The notes: generated by a model from the letters alone, not told the origin. Positions 10,161-23,527 are shown, numbered from the stretch's first letter. The stretch is 64,000 nucleotides of DNA from Bubalus kerabau (GCF_029407905.1 NC_073646.1:16820001-16884000); one strand, 5' to 3'. Translations and numbers: made by a program.

Positions 10161-11699
10161 TTATCATTATCCCCATTTTAACAGTATTTTATATCTGAAG
10201 TGCTTTAGTAAATGTTTATGCCATTGTTGGTATCTTAGTTTCCAGTATTCTTAAGATGCAGCTGTGTGAGCTGCTTGCTCCATCACTGGTCATATGAACT
10301 GTCTATCAGTTCCTCTGTGCTGTCCTTTGTTGACTGTCCCCACTCAATCCGCCTTTTCCGAGGCTTCCAGGGTCATCTGAGCTGCCATTTCCTCTGTGAA
10401 GCTGGCTAAGAGCTTCCCCAGTAGCCCACCCCTCACCTCTTCTCATTTGAAAGCAGATTTTCCTTTAACACTCCCATTGCTAGTAACAGCAGTGCCTCAG
10501 GTCAAGGTCATCAGTGAGGATCAAGGTCATCAGTGTATGTCTTTTCCTCCCTGCTAGTCCAGGGCAGAATCCCTGTCCCAGGAGCCACCGTATGTGGCCC
10601 CAGGAGATGACTGGTGCTTGGAAGGCAAATATCGTTTCAAGAGTCGTTTTAATCCCAGGTTTCATAGCATTTGTAAGGTAAATAATCTTAGATGAAATTT
10701 TGAAAGACACCTCCAAGTGATTTATGATTGCTGAAGTTTTCTTCTGCTATTTGTTTTGGGATTAAGCAAGCCATCACGTTGCCTCAGGCCTGGAATCCTT
10801 TGGCTTCTACTTCATTTTTTATTATAATGGAACCCCTGTGCCTTGCTGTGGGCAAAGCCAATATATTTATTAATACAAGCCTAAAAATAAATCAGGACAA
10901 AGGACCCTTATCCCAAAAGGCAAAAGACAGTAAATTCCTACCCCAGAGCTATCTGGGGAGAAAAGTAGAAACTTTATTTCAAAAATCTCATTTTCTCTGG
11001 ACATTTCATGCAGATTGTGGCTTTCTAGTCTATAGTATACACTTTCATAAAAAAAAATGTTTATTGCTTTTTTTTGTTGTTAGAAGATAACATTTATTCA
11101 TTGCAGAAAATTTCAAAATGGCAGATGGGGAGAACAAGAAAATGAAAGTCTGCTTGAGAGTCCCTTTCAGAGATAAGGATGTCAGTGTTTTATTACAGGT
11201 CCTCAAATTCAAATGTGATCTAGGGCCAGGAGGGAAGCATGTGTCCTTAGCTAAGGATGGACTGATCCTATGGACCAGGGGCCCCCAGGGTCCCGGTGCT
11301 GAATTCCAGCACATCCTTGCCCTGTGGGAATGTACACTTGGAGCTGCCAATCACATCTCCTGATTTTTTCAGACAAATTAGAAATCCACATTTTTGTGTG
11401 AGCTTCCCAAATTTTTTAATGCCCACCTCATTTAAATAAGAAATAAAAACACCTTTGGGCCAAGCAAATGCACCAGAGGCATCGTTTAGGTTCTATTGTG
11501 TTGCATCTGGCATCTTCTATTGCATCTAGTTACAACTCTCCTCTCAGTTTTAGTTACTTAATTACCATATACAGTCTAGAGTCGGTACCAAGGGACTTTG
11601 TGTTCAGTTCTGGTTTCTGGTTCCCTAGATGTATCTTAGAAGCAAAGGGTTCAAGAGAATATCCTTCTAGAATCTTCACTCAAACCTTAAGTATCAATT

Positions 11700-12200
11700 G
11701 AGCATCTACCATGTGGCAGGTTGTGTGTTAGGCACTGGGCACTCAGCCATGACCCAGACAGACCAGGCCCCAAGCTCAAGGTCCTCCCATTCTAGTGTGA
11801 AGACAAGCAGTACCCCAGCTCACAGCAACAAGAACAAAAGTCTCTAAAGATAAATGCTCTGCAGTGAGGATAAGCTCAAGTAACAGCAGTGAGTTGGTGA
11901 CTTAAGAGTCAGCAGTCAAGGAAGATCTCTCTGAGATGGTAACATTTAGCCAAAAAGATAAGACAGAGCCCACCATGCGATCAGTAGAGGAAAAGAGCAT
12001 CCCCAGCAGAGAGAATGTCCCGTGCAAAGGCCCTGGGCTAGAAGTGAGCTTAGGGTGTTCAAGACTTCAAAATAAGGTCCACGTGGCTAGAAGGTGGTGA
12101 ATTGGGACAAAGGTAAACAAAATGAGGCTAGAGAAAGAGGCAGGACCTTGTAGACCAGGTAAGGAGGTTGGGTTTTATCCAAGCATAAGCAGAGCCCCTT
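11700..12200 (+). repeat. ancient mammalian repeat of the 'gtgcaaaggccctggg' type (copy 1)
   Basis: The order 'gagcatctaccatgtggcag', 'cactgggcactcagccatg', then 'gtgcaaaggccctgggctag' and 'ggaggttgggttttatcc' recurs in this window at about 18240-18560, 19000-19560 and 49370-49720. I recognise a widespread ancient family but do not name it. Confidence 0.55.
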
Positions 12201-13859
12201 GTGGTATTTAAGGAAGGGATGACAGATATGGCTACTCTGAGAATCCATTACAGCAGACAAAAGACAGAGGAAGATAAGTAAGGCAGTTCCAGCAAATGTC
12301 CAGATAAGACATGATGGTGGCTTGGACCAGGATGCTGGCCATACATAGGACAGTAGAGAATGGATTCAGGTGGAGAAAACAGGATTTCTTGGAAGAAGGA
12401 ACAGGGGCAATGCAAGGTTAACTCCTGGATTTCTTGACCATCACTTATTTACCTGACCCCTTAGCAACATCCCATACAACTGACTGCCCCCTTCTGGAAA
12501 CACTTGCTTCTTTTGACTTCCATGGTAATAATTTCTCCTGCTTTTCTTTGACTGTCACTAGTCCACCCACCTTACAGAACGAGCCCTGACAGTGTATTAT
12601 TTATCCATTGCAATACTGTCACATAACAAACTAGCCCCAAGTCGGTGTTTTGAAACGATAAGCATTTACAGAGCCTTCAAGCTTGCAGGTGAGCTGAGCA
12701 GTATTCCTAGGCTCTGCTGGCATCTTTTCCACTTCTGTAGCCAGGGGCGGGTCAGGAGGGAGGCTATGTTGCCCTTGGCTGGGAGTTGTTGGTGGGTCTA
12801 GGATGGCTTTGGCTGGGATACCTGGGGTGGCTCAGCTCTGCTCCAAACATCTCACCTTCCCACATGTTAGCCCACCTGTGCTCTCACAGTGATCACAGAG
12901 GAGCAAGAGAGGGGATGGAAAATGTGCAAGCCTACCTGGGATCCGGGCTCAGAACTGGCAGATACCTCATCTGCTGGCCAAGCAGGTTTGAGAAGGGGGA
13001 AATAGACTCACCTCACTGGTGCAAGGAAACCCACCAAGTCACGTGGGAAAGAGACAGAAGAAGTGACAATTTGGGGACATCAATGCAGGCAACCCCAGGA
13101 CACTTTCACAGCACCATCTATGCTGTCTCCACAAGGAGACATTTAAGTTTAAATTAACTCACATTTAAAGTGTGGCCCCTCAACCACACCAGCCATACGT
13201 CAAGAGCTCTGTCATCAGCAGTGGTTAGGGTTACTGGGCTGGATGATGCAGATGTAGAACATTCCATCGTGGCAGCAAGTTCTGCAGCACAGGGAGGGTT
13301 TTCTGCTTCCAAAGTCCAGACCCAAGTGGACCTGCGAGGGCCGGGAATGTGCGGTGAGCAGTCTGAAGACGGGGCAGGTCTTTTTGCTCAGAGCCCCGGA
13401 GGCACCTGATAACAAGGCAGTGATTTCAGGAGATGCATAATACAGGAAGGCAGCTTCCCTGTTATAATCAGAGGTAAAGACTTAAACTCCAGGGCAGGAC
13501 CAGAGGGAAGGCAGTGAGTGGACAGTGATTTGTGGAATGCTGGAACCAAAAGCATCCTGTAAGTGCCCTGCACCTCACACAGTGCAAAAGCCGGCAGCTT
13601 TTCATTTTATAGCCTGGAAGGACAAAGACCTAGGCTTGTCCACGCTCGTCCTTCCTTCTCTGTCTGCTCTCCTCCCTCCTCCTCTGGGCATCTGTTTAGC
13701 TTCCCTGCCCCTTTCAGCCCTTTTGTGGATCAAAGACCTGCATCTTAAAACATGCTATTTGTCTATGTATGTATTTATCTCAGGTTGGCAATACTTTTTA
13801 AACATCATACCCAGTGCATTGGTGAAAAGGACGATGAGAGTGTAAATCGGAACAACCTT

Positions 13860-14270
13860 TCTGATAAACTTACACAGCAGACATCAAGAGCCTCTTGGAG
13901 ATTAGAGAGGGAGAAATGTTTCCCAAAACATTTTTGCTCAAGGATGCTTACCACAGCATTGTTTAGAATGGCAAAAAAAATTAGAAACAAGTTGAACACT
14001 CAATGATGGGGAACTTTCCCTGTTTATAAAACCATATTTTGGTATTATAGTTCCATGTCACGGTATTACATACACTGGAATAATGTATACACACACAAAA
14101 AAATCGTGCTTTCAGAGACTATTCAAAGACATGATAATGATCAGGAAATACGATGAAGCAAAACCAGGCTAGAGCCAGTGTGTATATTATGATCCCAGCT
14201 ATAGAGAATTTATGTAAATATGTGCATAGAAAATAAGGCTGAAAGGAAATATGTCATGATGACATTGTTG
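13860..14270 (+). repeat. old L1-like LINE relic
   Basis: 'accacagcattgtttagaat', 'ggcaaaaaaaattagaaaca' and 'ctggaataatgtatacacac' follow the order of an old LINE 3' region. It is heavily diverged. Confidence 0.45.
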
Positions 14271-14343
14271 GCACACCATTGTCGCTTCTCAGTACCCAGC
14301 ACCAGAGGATCACTGAATATATCTGTGAACTGACATCATCTGT

Positions 14344-14523
14344 CCCTGATGCTGGGAAAGATTGAAGGCAAAAGGACAATGGGGCAGCAGAGGATGAGAC
14401 AGTTAGATAGCATCAATGGACCCAATGGACGTGAACTTGAGCAAACTCTGGGAGGTAGTGGAGGACAGGGAAGCCTGGCATGCTGCAGTCCCTGGGGTCG
14501 TGCAGGGTTGGACACAACTTGTT
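14344..14523 (+). repeat. BovB (RTE) LINE 3' fragment
   Basis: 'tccctgatgctgggaaagat', 'gatgagacagttagatagca' and 'ggacagggaagcctggcatg' are the end of BovB ORF2 and its 3' end. It is truncated at the 5' side. Confidence 0.88.
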
Positions 14524-14802
14524 AGTTAGCTGTTGTTAGCAACTGAAGGACAGCAACATGGAAGAAGCATCCAAAGTAGACATTTTTATTTTCATAATTG
14601 TGCTTTCATACAGTCAGTATGTTTTACACGTATGATCAGCAGAAAAGTTATTGTTAATAGTTATTGAGATCCTAGAAACATGGGATCAGCCTTCAGAAAT
14701 ACAGTGAGCTTTGTATGAAGTGGGGGTTATCTTAGGAACAGGATCGGCATGAAGGGTGAGGAGCCGCATCGTAACTGACTCACATCCAGTCCTGACCCAT
14801 GA

Positions 14803-15147
<345 letters not shown>

Positions 15148-15539
15148 TAAGCTCGCCCTGTGCCTGGAGAAGGTCCAGGGTGGTGCATATCAGTGCACCA
15201 ACCAACCTGGAGCCTTGGTATGTCTTTATAGTAGAACTTCTATTCCTTTTCATTTTTTACCCTAATTAGTGATTCCTTCTAATCCTGTGTTAGTAATAAA
15301 CCAATAACAAGCCAGTTTCCTAATAAAGTTGTGGCATTAGTCCCATCTTACAGATTGGAGAACTGAGGCCTATGGAGAGTCAATAACTTTCTGGATCATA
15401 GCTAGGAAGCAGAAGAGCCCAACACTGAATCCAGGTCACTTAGGCCACAAATCCTATGCTTAATTGTGCTTTTGTCTCCCCAGTTCCTAGAATAGAGTTT
15501 CACTCAGAGTCATCACCAGATCAGTCATTGAATGGATAA

Positions 15540-15640
15540 GTATTGGATGCATGCACGCGTAGAGGATTGGACAGAGGTGTCAATAGATGGACAGATGGTC
15601 TGATGCATGGATGCATGGATCCGTGGAACGCAGTTTCTAC
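15540..15640. repeat. degenerate (GGAT)n/(GATG)n simple repeat
   Basis: Imperfect tetranucleotide units ('gatgcatggatgcatggatc') run through this stretch, with interruptions. Confidence 0.7.
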
Positions 15641-15779
15641 CTCCCAGGACTGCATCGGCTTTTAGTTATTTTTCTGCCTTGGGAGATGGATTCATCTAGC
15701 ACCTCCCTTGTAACATCAACACCATCTTCAGACCTGAAAGGCACTACATAATCTGGCCTCTGTCTGCTTCTCCGGTCTC

Positions 15780-16060
15780 ACCCAGGACCCACTCTTTTTC
15801 CCACTCACACTTCTTGCATCTTTATCCATATTCCAAGTTCTGTCCTGCCTCAAGCTTGTCACACCACATCCTCCTGCCCAGAATACTTTCTTCCAGGTTT
15901 TCACCTTTTTCCTGTGGTCATTCTGATCTTAAATCAAATGGTGCACCTTCAGAGAAGCCTTCCATGCCCACCCACTTTTGTCACAATTTTTCATCCAGGA
16001 CATCCCTATTTTATGTTTCTTAGCATTTATCATCTCAAATGACCTTGTTGATTTCTCTGA
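15780..16060 (+). repeat. L2 LINE 3' relic
   Basis: 'ctgcccagaatactttcttc', 'cttcagagaagccttccatg' and 'ttagcatttatcatctcaaa' follow the order of the L2 3' end. Confidence 0.7.
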
Positions 16061-16539
16061 TCACTTGGTGATTGTCTGCAAGAGAGCAGAGACTATAGCA
16101 CTTGCTCACTGCTGTATCCTCAGCACACAGAAGAGGACACAGCCTTTGTAGATGCAAATAGGATTTCTGAATGAGTGAGTGTCTGTGCTTGGGTAGTGAT
16201 GCTGGTGAGAAGGGGAGGCATGACCATGCTTGGTGAGCGTTGCCCACATGAAACTCCAGCACCTTATCCCTGCTTTCTGCATGTCAGCAAGTACCTAAAG
16301 AGGTGGTCCATCCCTGGACTTCAGCATTTCCAGTGAATTTGGCTGCTGGGTTAGGGGTAAAGAGTCTGACCATAGAATATGGAGAATCTTGGGGGCCAGG
16401 AGTGGGGTGGGAGGAAGCATCTGACCTGCTTACATTTTCCAGCCCCTGTGGCCCTGCCTGGGCAACCTAGGCCTGACTGGATGGGCACCACACAGGCAGG
16501 GGTAGAAATTTCTTATTAAGTCACCATTTTCTTTCTTTT

Positions 16540-16815
16540 AAAAGATTCATGTATTTATTTAGCGGTAGCGGGTCTTTTTGTTGCAGTGTTCAGGCTTCTC
16601 ACTGCGGTGGCTTGTCTTGTTGCAGAGCAGGGGCTCTAGAGCACATGGGCTTCAGTAATTGAGGCACAGGGGCTCTAGAGCACCAGCTCAGTAATGGAAG
16701 CTCACGGGCTTAGTTGCTCCATTGCAATGTGGGATCTTCCAGGACAAGGTATCAAACAGTTGCCCCTTGCATTGCAAGGCAGCTTCTTAACCACTGGACC
16801 TCCAGGGAAACCCCA
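16540..16815 (-). repeat. CHR-type tRNA-derived SINE
   Basis: On the + strand it begins 'aaaagattcatgtatttatt' and ends 'cactggacctccagggaaac', the reversed tRNA-like head. The middle ('gttgcagagcaggggctcta') is the long CHR body. Confidence 0.85.
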
Positions 16816-17539
16816 GGCCACCATTTTCGATGAAGGCTCCAAATGGATTGGCTGGATCCGAGCTCCGTGGGAGCCCGCTTCGTAAATTACTGGTGTCAAG
16901 GAGCAATTAGATGCTGCCCCAGTTGGATTCTGTGCTGGGGGCCCAAGCAGCCGATTGAAGACATTTATGTCATTAAGGAGACGGATGCCTGGTCACTAGG
17001 CTCTCCCTGTTTATCAGCCTGCTGGTGGGTAACTGGGCACTTCTGGCAGTGACAGATGTTGGCCAGTCCATGACTAGTGATTAGTTAGGGCTTGAGCTAC
17101 ATAGCTCTGGTATCCTGGGTGTGGGAACCACCCAGATCTCTGGCAGAGGAACAGCGTGGGGTGCAGGGAGCCCTGAAACTTGTGTAATGAATTTTTTTTC
17201 TTGGTTTTAAGGTAAATGGTGTAAAATTGGACTAGAAGGAGGGAATGAAGTACAGGGCCACTTTGTGGGCTGTTGAGAATCTCCATCGGGTCACACGGTC
17301 CTGGGGCTTTGCATAGGGCCTGGTTCGCACACTCCATCCCTGGGAGTCCCATGCTGATAGCATAGAGGAAGGATGCTCCTTCCATCAGCAGCCTATGATG
17401 TGTGAGGGTGGGAGCGGCCGTGGTGAACTGAATAGACCAGATCCTTGTTGTCTTGGGATTGCTGTTTACTGGGGCAGCCAGCCAGTGATTGAGCAAATAA
17501 GTGAACCAAAGTATTCCAGTTAATGACAAGGATTATAAA

Positions 17540-18170
17540 GAAAATAAGACTTCATCCATGTTTTCTGAGGGTTTGACAGGCTGGTGGGACAGCTTTCTGT
17601 TACCAAAACAAACTTGGGTCCACTCGCCCACACTCAGTAAAGTTTGTCTATTGACATAGGGTTGTGGTGAAGGAAAAGTGTGGTGTTTATTGCAGGTGCC
17701 AAGCAAGGAGACCAGGTAGCTAGTGTTCAAAAGGTCCAAACTCCCTGATAGCTTTCAGGGAAAGTTTTTTAAAGACAGGGTGAGGGAGGGCACTTGTGGG
17801 GTGCATGACCGGCTCGTGGATGTTCTTCTGATTGGTTGGTGGTGAGGTAATCGGGAGTCAACATCATCAACCTTATGGTTCCAATGGTTCCGGGCTCTCT
17901 GTGCTTGTGGGCAGCATACAGTTAACTTCTTCCACCTGCTGGGGATTTCAGTATCTGCAAAAAGCCTCGAGGTTATGGCTCAGAATATTATCTATTGTCC
18001 TTGAGGAGGAACTAAAAGATCCTCGACTTCATTTAATGGCTAAATTATTATTATTTTGTCTCACTTGACTGTTTTCCTTTCTTTCTGCATTTTCTCACAC
18101 CTCTGATTAAATTCATTGTTTAGAATTTGAAGAAGGCCTTGGAGGGTAAAGTTTTTATTACAGACAAGAG
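17540..18170 (-). repeat. probable LTR-type (ERV) repeat fragment
   Basis: The stretch 'gcaaggagaccaggtagcta', 'attggttggtggtgaggtaa' and 'acttcttccacctgctgggg' resembles an LTR of an artiodactyl endogenous retrovirus as I remember it. I could not fix both ends, and no retroviral gene is visible next to it. The long minus open frame at 17074-17529 lies beside it and is not recognised. Confidence 0.35.
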
Positions 18171-18239
18171 GCAGGTGAAGGACATGGGGGATCTGTCCTG
18201 AGGAGGCCCCATAGGGTCTTGCTGGGTTACACGTTGATG

Positions 18240-18560
18240 GAGCGAGTCATTCAGGAAGGCATTTCTAATGAGATAACTTCAGAGTTGAAACCTGTAAAGG
18301 AGTAAGCAGTGGGGAGACCTGGAACACTCTGGGATCTTCCAAAAGAAGAGCATGTGCAAAGGTCCTGAGGCCCCAGGAAGGAGCTTGGCATGGCCAGTGA
18401 GCAGGAGGAAGGACTCAGGAGGACAGGGAACAGATCATGAGGGGTTTCACAGGCCCTGGAAAGAAGTTTGAATTGCATTTTAGGTGTAGTGGGAAAGAAG
18501 TCATGGTGGGCTTGAAGCTGGGGAGCAATATATTGAGCTTGATCCTCAATACATACTTAA
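18240..18560 (+). repeat. ancient 'gtgcaaaggtcctgagg' repeat (copy 2)
   Basis: 'aagagcatgtgcaaaggtcc', 'gacagggaacagatcatgag' and 'ggaaagaagtttgaattgca' show the same order as the copy at 11700-12200. Confidence 0.55.
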
Positions 18561-18999
18561 ATTTGAGTAACTGATCACTTGATGGTGAATGGCAGTGGAT
18601 TTCCACAGTGAGGTCAGGTGAGCTCTTGAGCCACAGACAAGTGATAGCAACGGGACCCCTCTGGGCAGCCCCACCTCTCCTTGTGCTGAAGACGGCAGCT
18701 GCCTTCCTCCTTCTCCTCTCCTAGATTTAGGACAAATTCAAGTTTCCCACTGTCAGCTGCTCTACAACTCTTCCACCTGGGTTACTTGGTTATAAAACTC
18801 AAACTTAGAGAATTATTCACCCCCATTTCTTTAGGGGATAGTCCCCTAATTGGTTATAAATCCCTCTGTTAAGTAGGACCCCAAAGGAGTTTTGTGATCA
18901 TTAATCTATTTGCCCATATGCTCAGCCCCTAATCATTCATGACGTAGATAGATGATGGATGGTTTGACAGAGAGAGATTGAGTGTGCTTGAATGAGTAC

Positions 19000-19560
19000 C
19001 GTGTGCTGAGCATTGTTTTAGACACTAGTGATATTTTGGTGAACAAGCCAGATGTGGTCCCTGCCTTCATGCAGTCGACAGTTTTGAGCCATGGAGAGAG
19101 GCATGTCAATTAGAATGTGATACTGCACTAAATAACTACATAAATAAAAAGCTAAGCTTAGACAAGAATGTCAGGGATGCCTGTAAGCAAGGCAGGCTTC
19201 CCAGGAGTGGTGACACCTGGACTGAGAGCTGGATAATGAGCTGGCCAGGAGGAGAGTGAGGAAGGAAAGAAGACCCAGCCCAAGAGAGAGCCAGGCGCAG
19301 ACACAAGATCAGGGGGTGAGAGAGCCCTTCTGGCAGAGGTGCTGAGAGTGTTCCAGGGTGGCCTAGACAGGGTGGAGTGGAGGAGGAGAGAGGGATGTAG
19401 ATGAGGCTGGAGTTGGGTGAAAAAGGACCAGACTTTGCAGGTCAGGACAGGAGGAGAGACTGGACTAATGAACAACAAGAAGGAACTGGAAAGGATTGTA
19501 TGGAGGGAAGTCGCAGAATGGGACATCTCTAGAAAAATCTCTGTGACGTTGGGGCCTGGC
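19000..19560 (+). repeat. ancient 'gtgctgagcattg...' repeat (copy 3)
   Basis: Begins 'gtgtgctgagcattgtttta', includes 'aacaagccagatgtggtccc' and 'gaaggaactggaaaggattg'. Same family as copies 1 and 2, with the 5' part better kept. Confidence 0.5.
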
Positions 19561-19909
19561 TTGCATCCTGCTCGCTCATTCATTTATTCCCTCAATATAC
19601 AGTGTTGTTCTCACTCCTCCTGTGTTCCAGCCACTGTGCTGGCTCCAGGGGTCCTCAGGAGGAGCAGTCCCTGCTCGTCCTCTGAGAGATCAGCTGCTAC
19701 TATCCATGACTCCCTCTGCTGCCCTGAGGACAGCTCCTCAAGGTCAGTCTTGGCCCAGAGGTGGAAACTTGAGGCAGGCTGTGGGCCCGTGATTGTGTAT
19801 TACACCCACCCCTGGTAGGTGGTAGTTGTCCGATACATTTGTGTTGGATAAATGAATGAATGAGTGGGTGAGTGAATAGGAGGCGATACACAGAAGAGTG
19901 AATAAGAAC

Positions 19910-20110
19910 CCAGCCCCTGGACCCAGACTTCCTGGGTCCCTCTTACTGACCAGAGCAAGTCATCTGACTGCTCTGAACCTCAGAGCATTTCCTCCTGTGT
20001 GAAGTGACAATAAGATCAAGGGTGCTCCCTCGATGGAGATGGGAATGTTAGCTGAATCAATGCACCTATGCCCTTAGCAGTAGGCCTGGAACACCAGAAA
20101 CTCTGGATAA
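19910..20110 (+). repeat. MIR SINE
   Basis: 'gctctgaacctcagagcatt' and 'tgtgaagtgacaataagatc' with 'atgcccttagcagtaggcct' follow the MIR order, diverged. Confidence 0.6.
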
Positions 20111-21235
20111 ATATTAGCCATGGAGCCCTGTGTCTTAGGGATGGGTATAGTAACTCATGGCAGAAACAATGAAAACATAAACCAGCTCGTGTTTGCACTG
20201 CACGTGTGAAGTCTGCTCAAGGTGTAGACATGTTTACTCACACCTGCACCACCTCCTCACCCCACCCCCACACACACACACCAGAGATGCTGCTTGTGGA
20301 AGGACCACAGAAGCAGTACAGGCCTTGTAGTGTGCTCATTGCCTGCTAGCATGTGCCCACACCCTGCGTCTTCAGAACATTATACTAAACCTCCTGGGGG
20401 AGAGAAGACCCCTGATTTCATCTGACTTGAAATAGTAACAGAGCTCACTGTCAGGGATCTATGTCGTTAGTTCATTGTTTGCCAGGTTATTCATGCATGC
20501 ATTCACTAGGTGATTGATGGACCATTGACTGTGTACCAAGCAGTGCTGGACACTAGAATTCAGCAGGGGCGCAGTCACAGGGATTTGAGCAGTGAGAGGC
20601 CGTTTCACTAGGTTGTTCTGGATACTGGGTGGAGAATAAATTGGAGTCCCCAAAAGGGGAAAGATGGAAGCCAAGAGCAGATTTCTGGGGTCAGAGCCAT
20701 ACACACACACCCCACTGACTGGCAGGAAGGATGGATCATACAACCATCACTCCCCATAGGGTCCAGCTCAGGATGCTTTGGGGAAGCCAAAACTGTCTCT
20801 TCCTTGGAAAGCCATCTGAACTCCTGCATATGATAGGCGATGCTGAGGGACCCTCCTTTTCCCTAGCTTATGACAGGGCAGCTCCAAATCCTGAGCTCCA
20901 CTCTTGTTCAAAGTGATTGCTCTAAAAAGAGGCACGTGATCTGGAAAGCCAACAACCAAAGTGGAAATCAGCTGCACTTGGTGAGTGGCAGGAGTTATGT
21001 TTCCTCGGGATGGCCTGCAAGTGGGCATTCATTCATTCCTCATGCACACCATGAACCAGACACAGGAGGCCCAAAGGAAATGGACCATAGCCCCATAATC
21101 CTTCAGACCAGATCCAAATCCCAAATCTCCTGCCAACTGCCTGTCCAGCCTTAAATTACTGAGCAAGTAACTTAATTGTAGCCTCAGTTTCCTCATCAGT
21201 AAAATGGATAAATGAAGCCCAGTAAGCAGAATCCT

Positions 21236-21447
21236 GGGCTTTCCTCGTGGCTCTCTGGTAGAGAATCCACATGCCAATGCAGGAAACATGGGTTTGATCC
21301 CTAGTTCAGGAAGATCCCTGGAGGAGGAAATGGCAACCCACTCCAGTATTCTTGCCTGGGAAATTCCATGGACAGAGGAGACTAATGGGCTATGGTCCAT
21401 AGGTTCACAAAAGAGCTGGACACAACTTAGTGCCTAAACAACAACCA
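21236..21447 (+). repeat. Bov-tA SINE
   Basis: Begins 'gggctttcctcgtggctctc', has the B-box 'gggtttgatccctag' and ends in a CAACAA-type tail. The flanks 21224-21235 and 21448-21459 form a 12-bp duplication with one mismatch (AAGCAG(A/G)ATCCT). It sits 80 bp upstream of the next XYLT1 exon. Confidence 0.92.
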
Positions 21448-21526
21448 AAGCAGGATCCTAGGCCTTTCTGGGATGGAGCACTCACATTCAGGCCCAATGA
21501 TTTCAAGATTCACTCCTGTGTTTCAG

Positions 21527-21860
21527 GTCGGCACTGACTGGGATGCCAAGGAGCGGCTCTTCCGCAACTTTGGGGGTCTCCTGGGGCCCATGGACGAGCC
21601 GGTGGGCATGCAGAAATGGGGGAAGGGCCCCAACGTGACCGTGACTGTCATCTGGGTGGATCCCGTCAACATCATCGCAGCTACCTACGACATCCTGATT
21701 GAGTCCACTGCCGAGTTCACCCACTACAAGCCCCCTTTGAACTTGCCCCTGAGGCCTGGGGTCTGGACGGTGAAAATTCTCCACCACTGGGTGCCAGTTG
21801 CAGAAACCAAATTCCTCGTTGCACCTCTGACCTTCTCAAACAGGCAGCCCATCAAACCAG
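21527..21860 (+). CDS. XYLT1: XYLT1 coding exon (probably exon 11): DWD motif and N-glycosylation site
   Basis: 334 bp: 111 residues (742-852 in human numbering) plus the first base of Glu853. It begins VGTDWDAKERLFRN; this puts the DWD motif at 745-747, which mutational work on human xylosyltransferase I found to be important for activity. GPNVTVTV gives an N-glycosylation site at Asn777. The rest (IWVDPVN, PPLNLPLRPGVWTVKILHHW) finishes the Xylo_C domain. The acceptor is CTGTGTTTCAG|GTC and the donor is CCAG|GTGAGT, close to consensus. There are no indels or stops, so purifying selection is likely. Confidence 0.98.
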
Positions 21861-22354
21861 GTGAGTACTTCCAGGATGTCTGTGGGGTAAGTATTCCAAT
21901 GCAAAGGGCCTCCCAGGTCCTCCACCTGGGCAGGCGATGCTGCTCAGATGTGGGGCACGTGGGCTGCCTTTGAGAGCAGTACTCGCCTCTCAGGATTTTT
22001 CCTGCTCATTTGTCATACCAAACCTTCTAATTTTCTGCCTGTCTCTGCACACAGAGGTGATGTCGTCTGTCTGTATTAGACACCTATTTATTAGATGCTG
22101 TCCCGCTGGACTTCCAGAAGGCCCTAATCATATTTGAAACAGATGGGAAATAAACCCAGGCTGATATTGAGTTTCAGCAAATCTTGTTCACTGTTTAAAA
22201 TAAAAATAATTAAAAGAGGAATTTCTGTTCATCAAAAACATGATACACTGGGTGAAGAGACATATCACATACTAGAGGAAAATATTTGCCACACATTTTA
22301 AAAAGTACTCATATCTGAATATACAAAAAGTACTCAAATTCAGAAATTCCCTGA

Positions 22355-22520
22355 GTCAGAGCGAACTATAAGCCACAGGCCAAATCCAGCCCACTCCCTG
22401 TTTTTGTAAATAAAGTTTTATTGGAACACAGTCACACTCATTTACATGCTGACTATGATTGCTTTGGGGTCACAATGCCATTATGGAGTGGTTGCCCACA
22501 GAGCCAAAAGTATTCGCTAT
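22355..22520 (-). repeat. hAT-type relic, 'ggtcagcaaact' family (copy 2), inside L1
   Basis: 'aataaagttttattggaaca' and 'ctatctggccctttagagaa' match the copies at 6375-6590 and 28590-28800. L1 sequence continues on both sides. Confidence 0.7.
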
Positions 22521-22765
22521 CTGGCCCTTTAGAGAAAGGGCCAATCTCGGATATAAAAGAAATAAAAAAGAGAGAGAAAATATATATGCACACATATAAA
22601 AAGGTGTTCAGCCTCATGAGTAATGAGAGAAATGCAAATTCAAATCAAAAAGAGATTCCACTTCACATCCACTATGTTAGGACATGTTTGAAGTTGAGAC
22701 AACATTATTTGATGGTCAAGTTGGAGAATGATAACCATCTATACATGTCCTGAAAGCCACCAGCT

Positions 22766-22953
22766 TCCCAGGTGATGCAGTTGGTAAAGAACCCACCTGC
22801 CAAGGCAGGAGACACAAGAGATGCGGGTTCGATCCTTGGGTCAGGAAGATCCCCTGGAGGAGTAAATGGCAACCCACTCCAATATTCTTGCCTGGAAAAT
22901 TCCATGGACAGAGGGGCTCACAAAGCGTCAGGCACAACTGAGCTCACACACAA
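22766..22953 (+). repeat. Bov-tA SINE inside L1
   Basis: Begins 'cttcccaggtgatgcagttg', B-box 'gggttcgatccttgg', and ends 'actgagctcacacaca'. Part of the BovB-derived tail unit is deleted. Confidence 0.9.
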
Positions 22954-23527
22954 TGAAGAATGATGTATGCCCTGGTGGGAGAGCCACATAATGAGTTTGG
23001 AAAATGCTTTAGCATTTGCTGGTAAAGTTGAACATAGATACATACCACACAGACATTCCACCCGAGGTAGAGGCTTGTGCAGAAATACAGCAGAGTTGTT
23101 CATAATAGCAGCAAACCAGAACCAATCCAGATGTCCGACATCTGATGGGCCATCAGTGTGGTCTGTTCTGACAACAAAAGTCTACGCAGCAGGGAACCCA
23201 GTGCAGGAACACTCCACATGCTGATCTGGACAAGTGTCTAGAACATAACTTTGGGGGATGGTAAATATAATAATTACAGTGCATGTATTTAAAGTTCAAA
23301 AACTGGCCAAGCCAACAATATGTTATTTCAATATTCATGTATCAGTAGAAAGCTATGAACAAATGATGGGAATTATTAACAGGAAATTCAGGATGAGTAG
23401 GTCCGGGAGAGGGATATCAGACTCCTAGTGTGTCTGCCTTTCTTCTTTTTTTCCCAAAAATATTTCTTTTATTTTCCTATTTCCCCTCCTTTCCTCTTTC
23501 TTTTATCATGGAGACCATCTTCCTTAA

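Larger units (their letters stand above)
22195..23440 (+). repeat. L1 LINE 3' end, split by a hAT relic and a Bov-tA
   Basis: Segments 22195-22350, 22570-22760 and 22960-23440 read in order as the end of L1 ORF2 and the start of its 3' UTR ('gaatttctgttcatcaaaaa', 'gtgttcagcctcatgagtaa', 'gttcataatagcagcaaacc'). The interruptions are the hAT relic at 22355-22520 and the Bov-tA at 22766-22953. No frame is intact. Confidence 0.78.
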
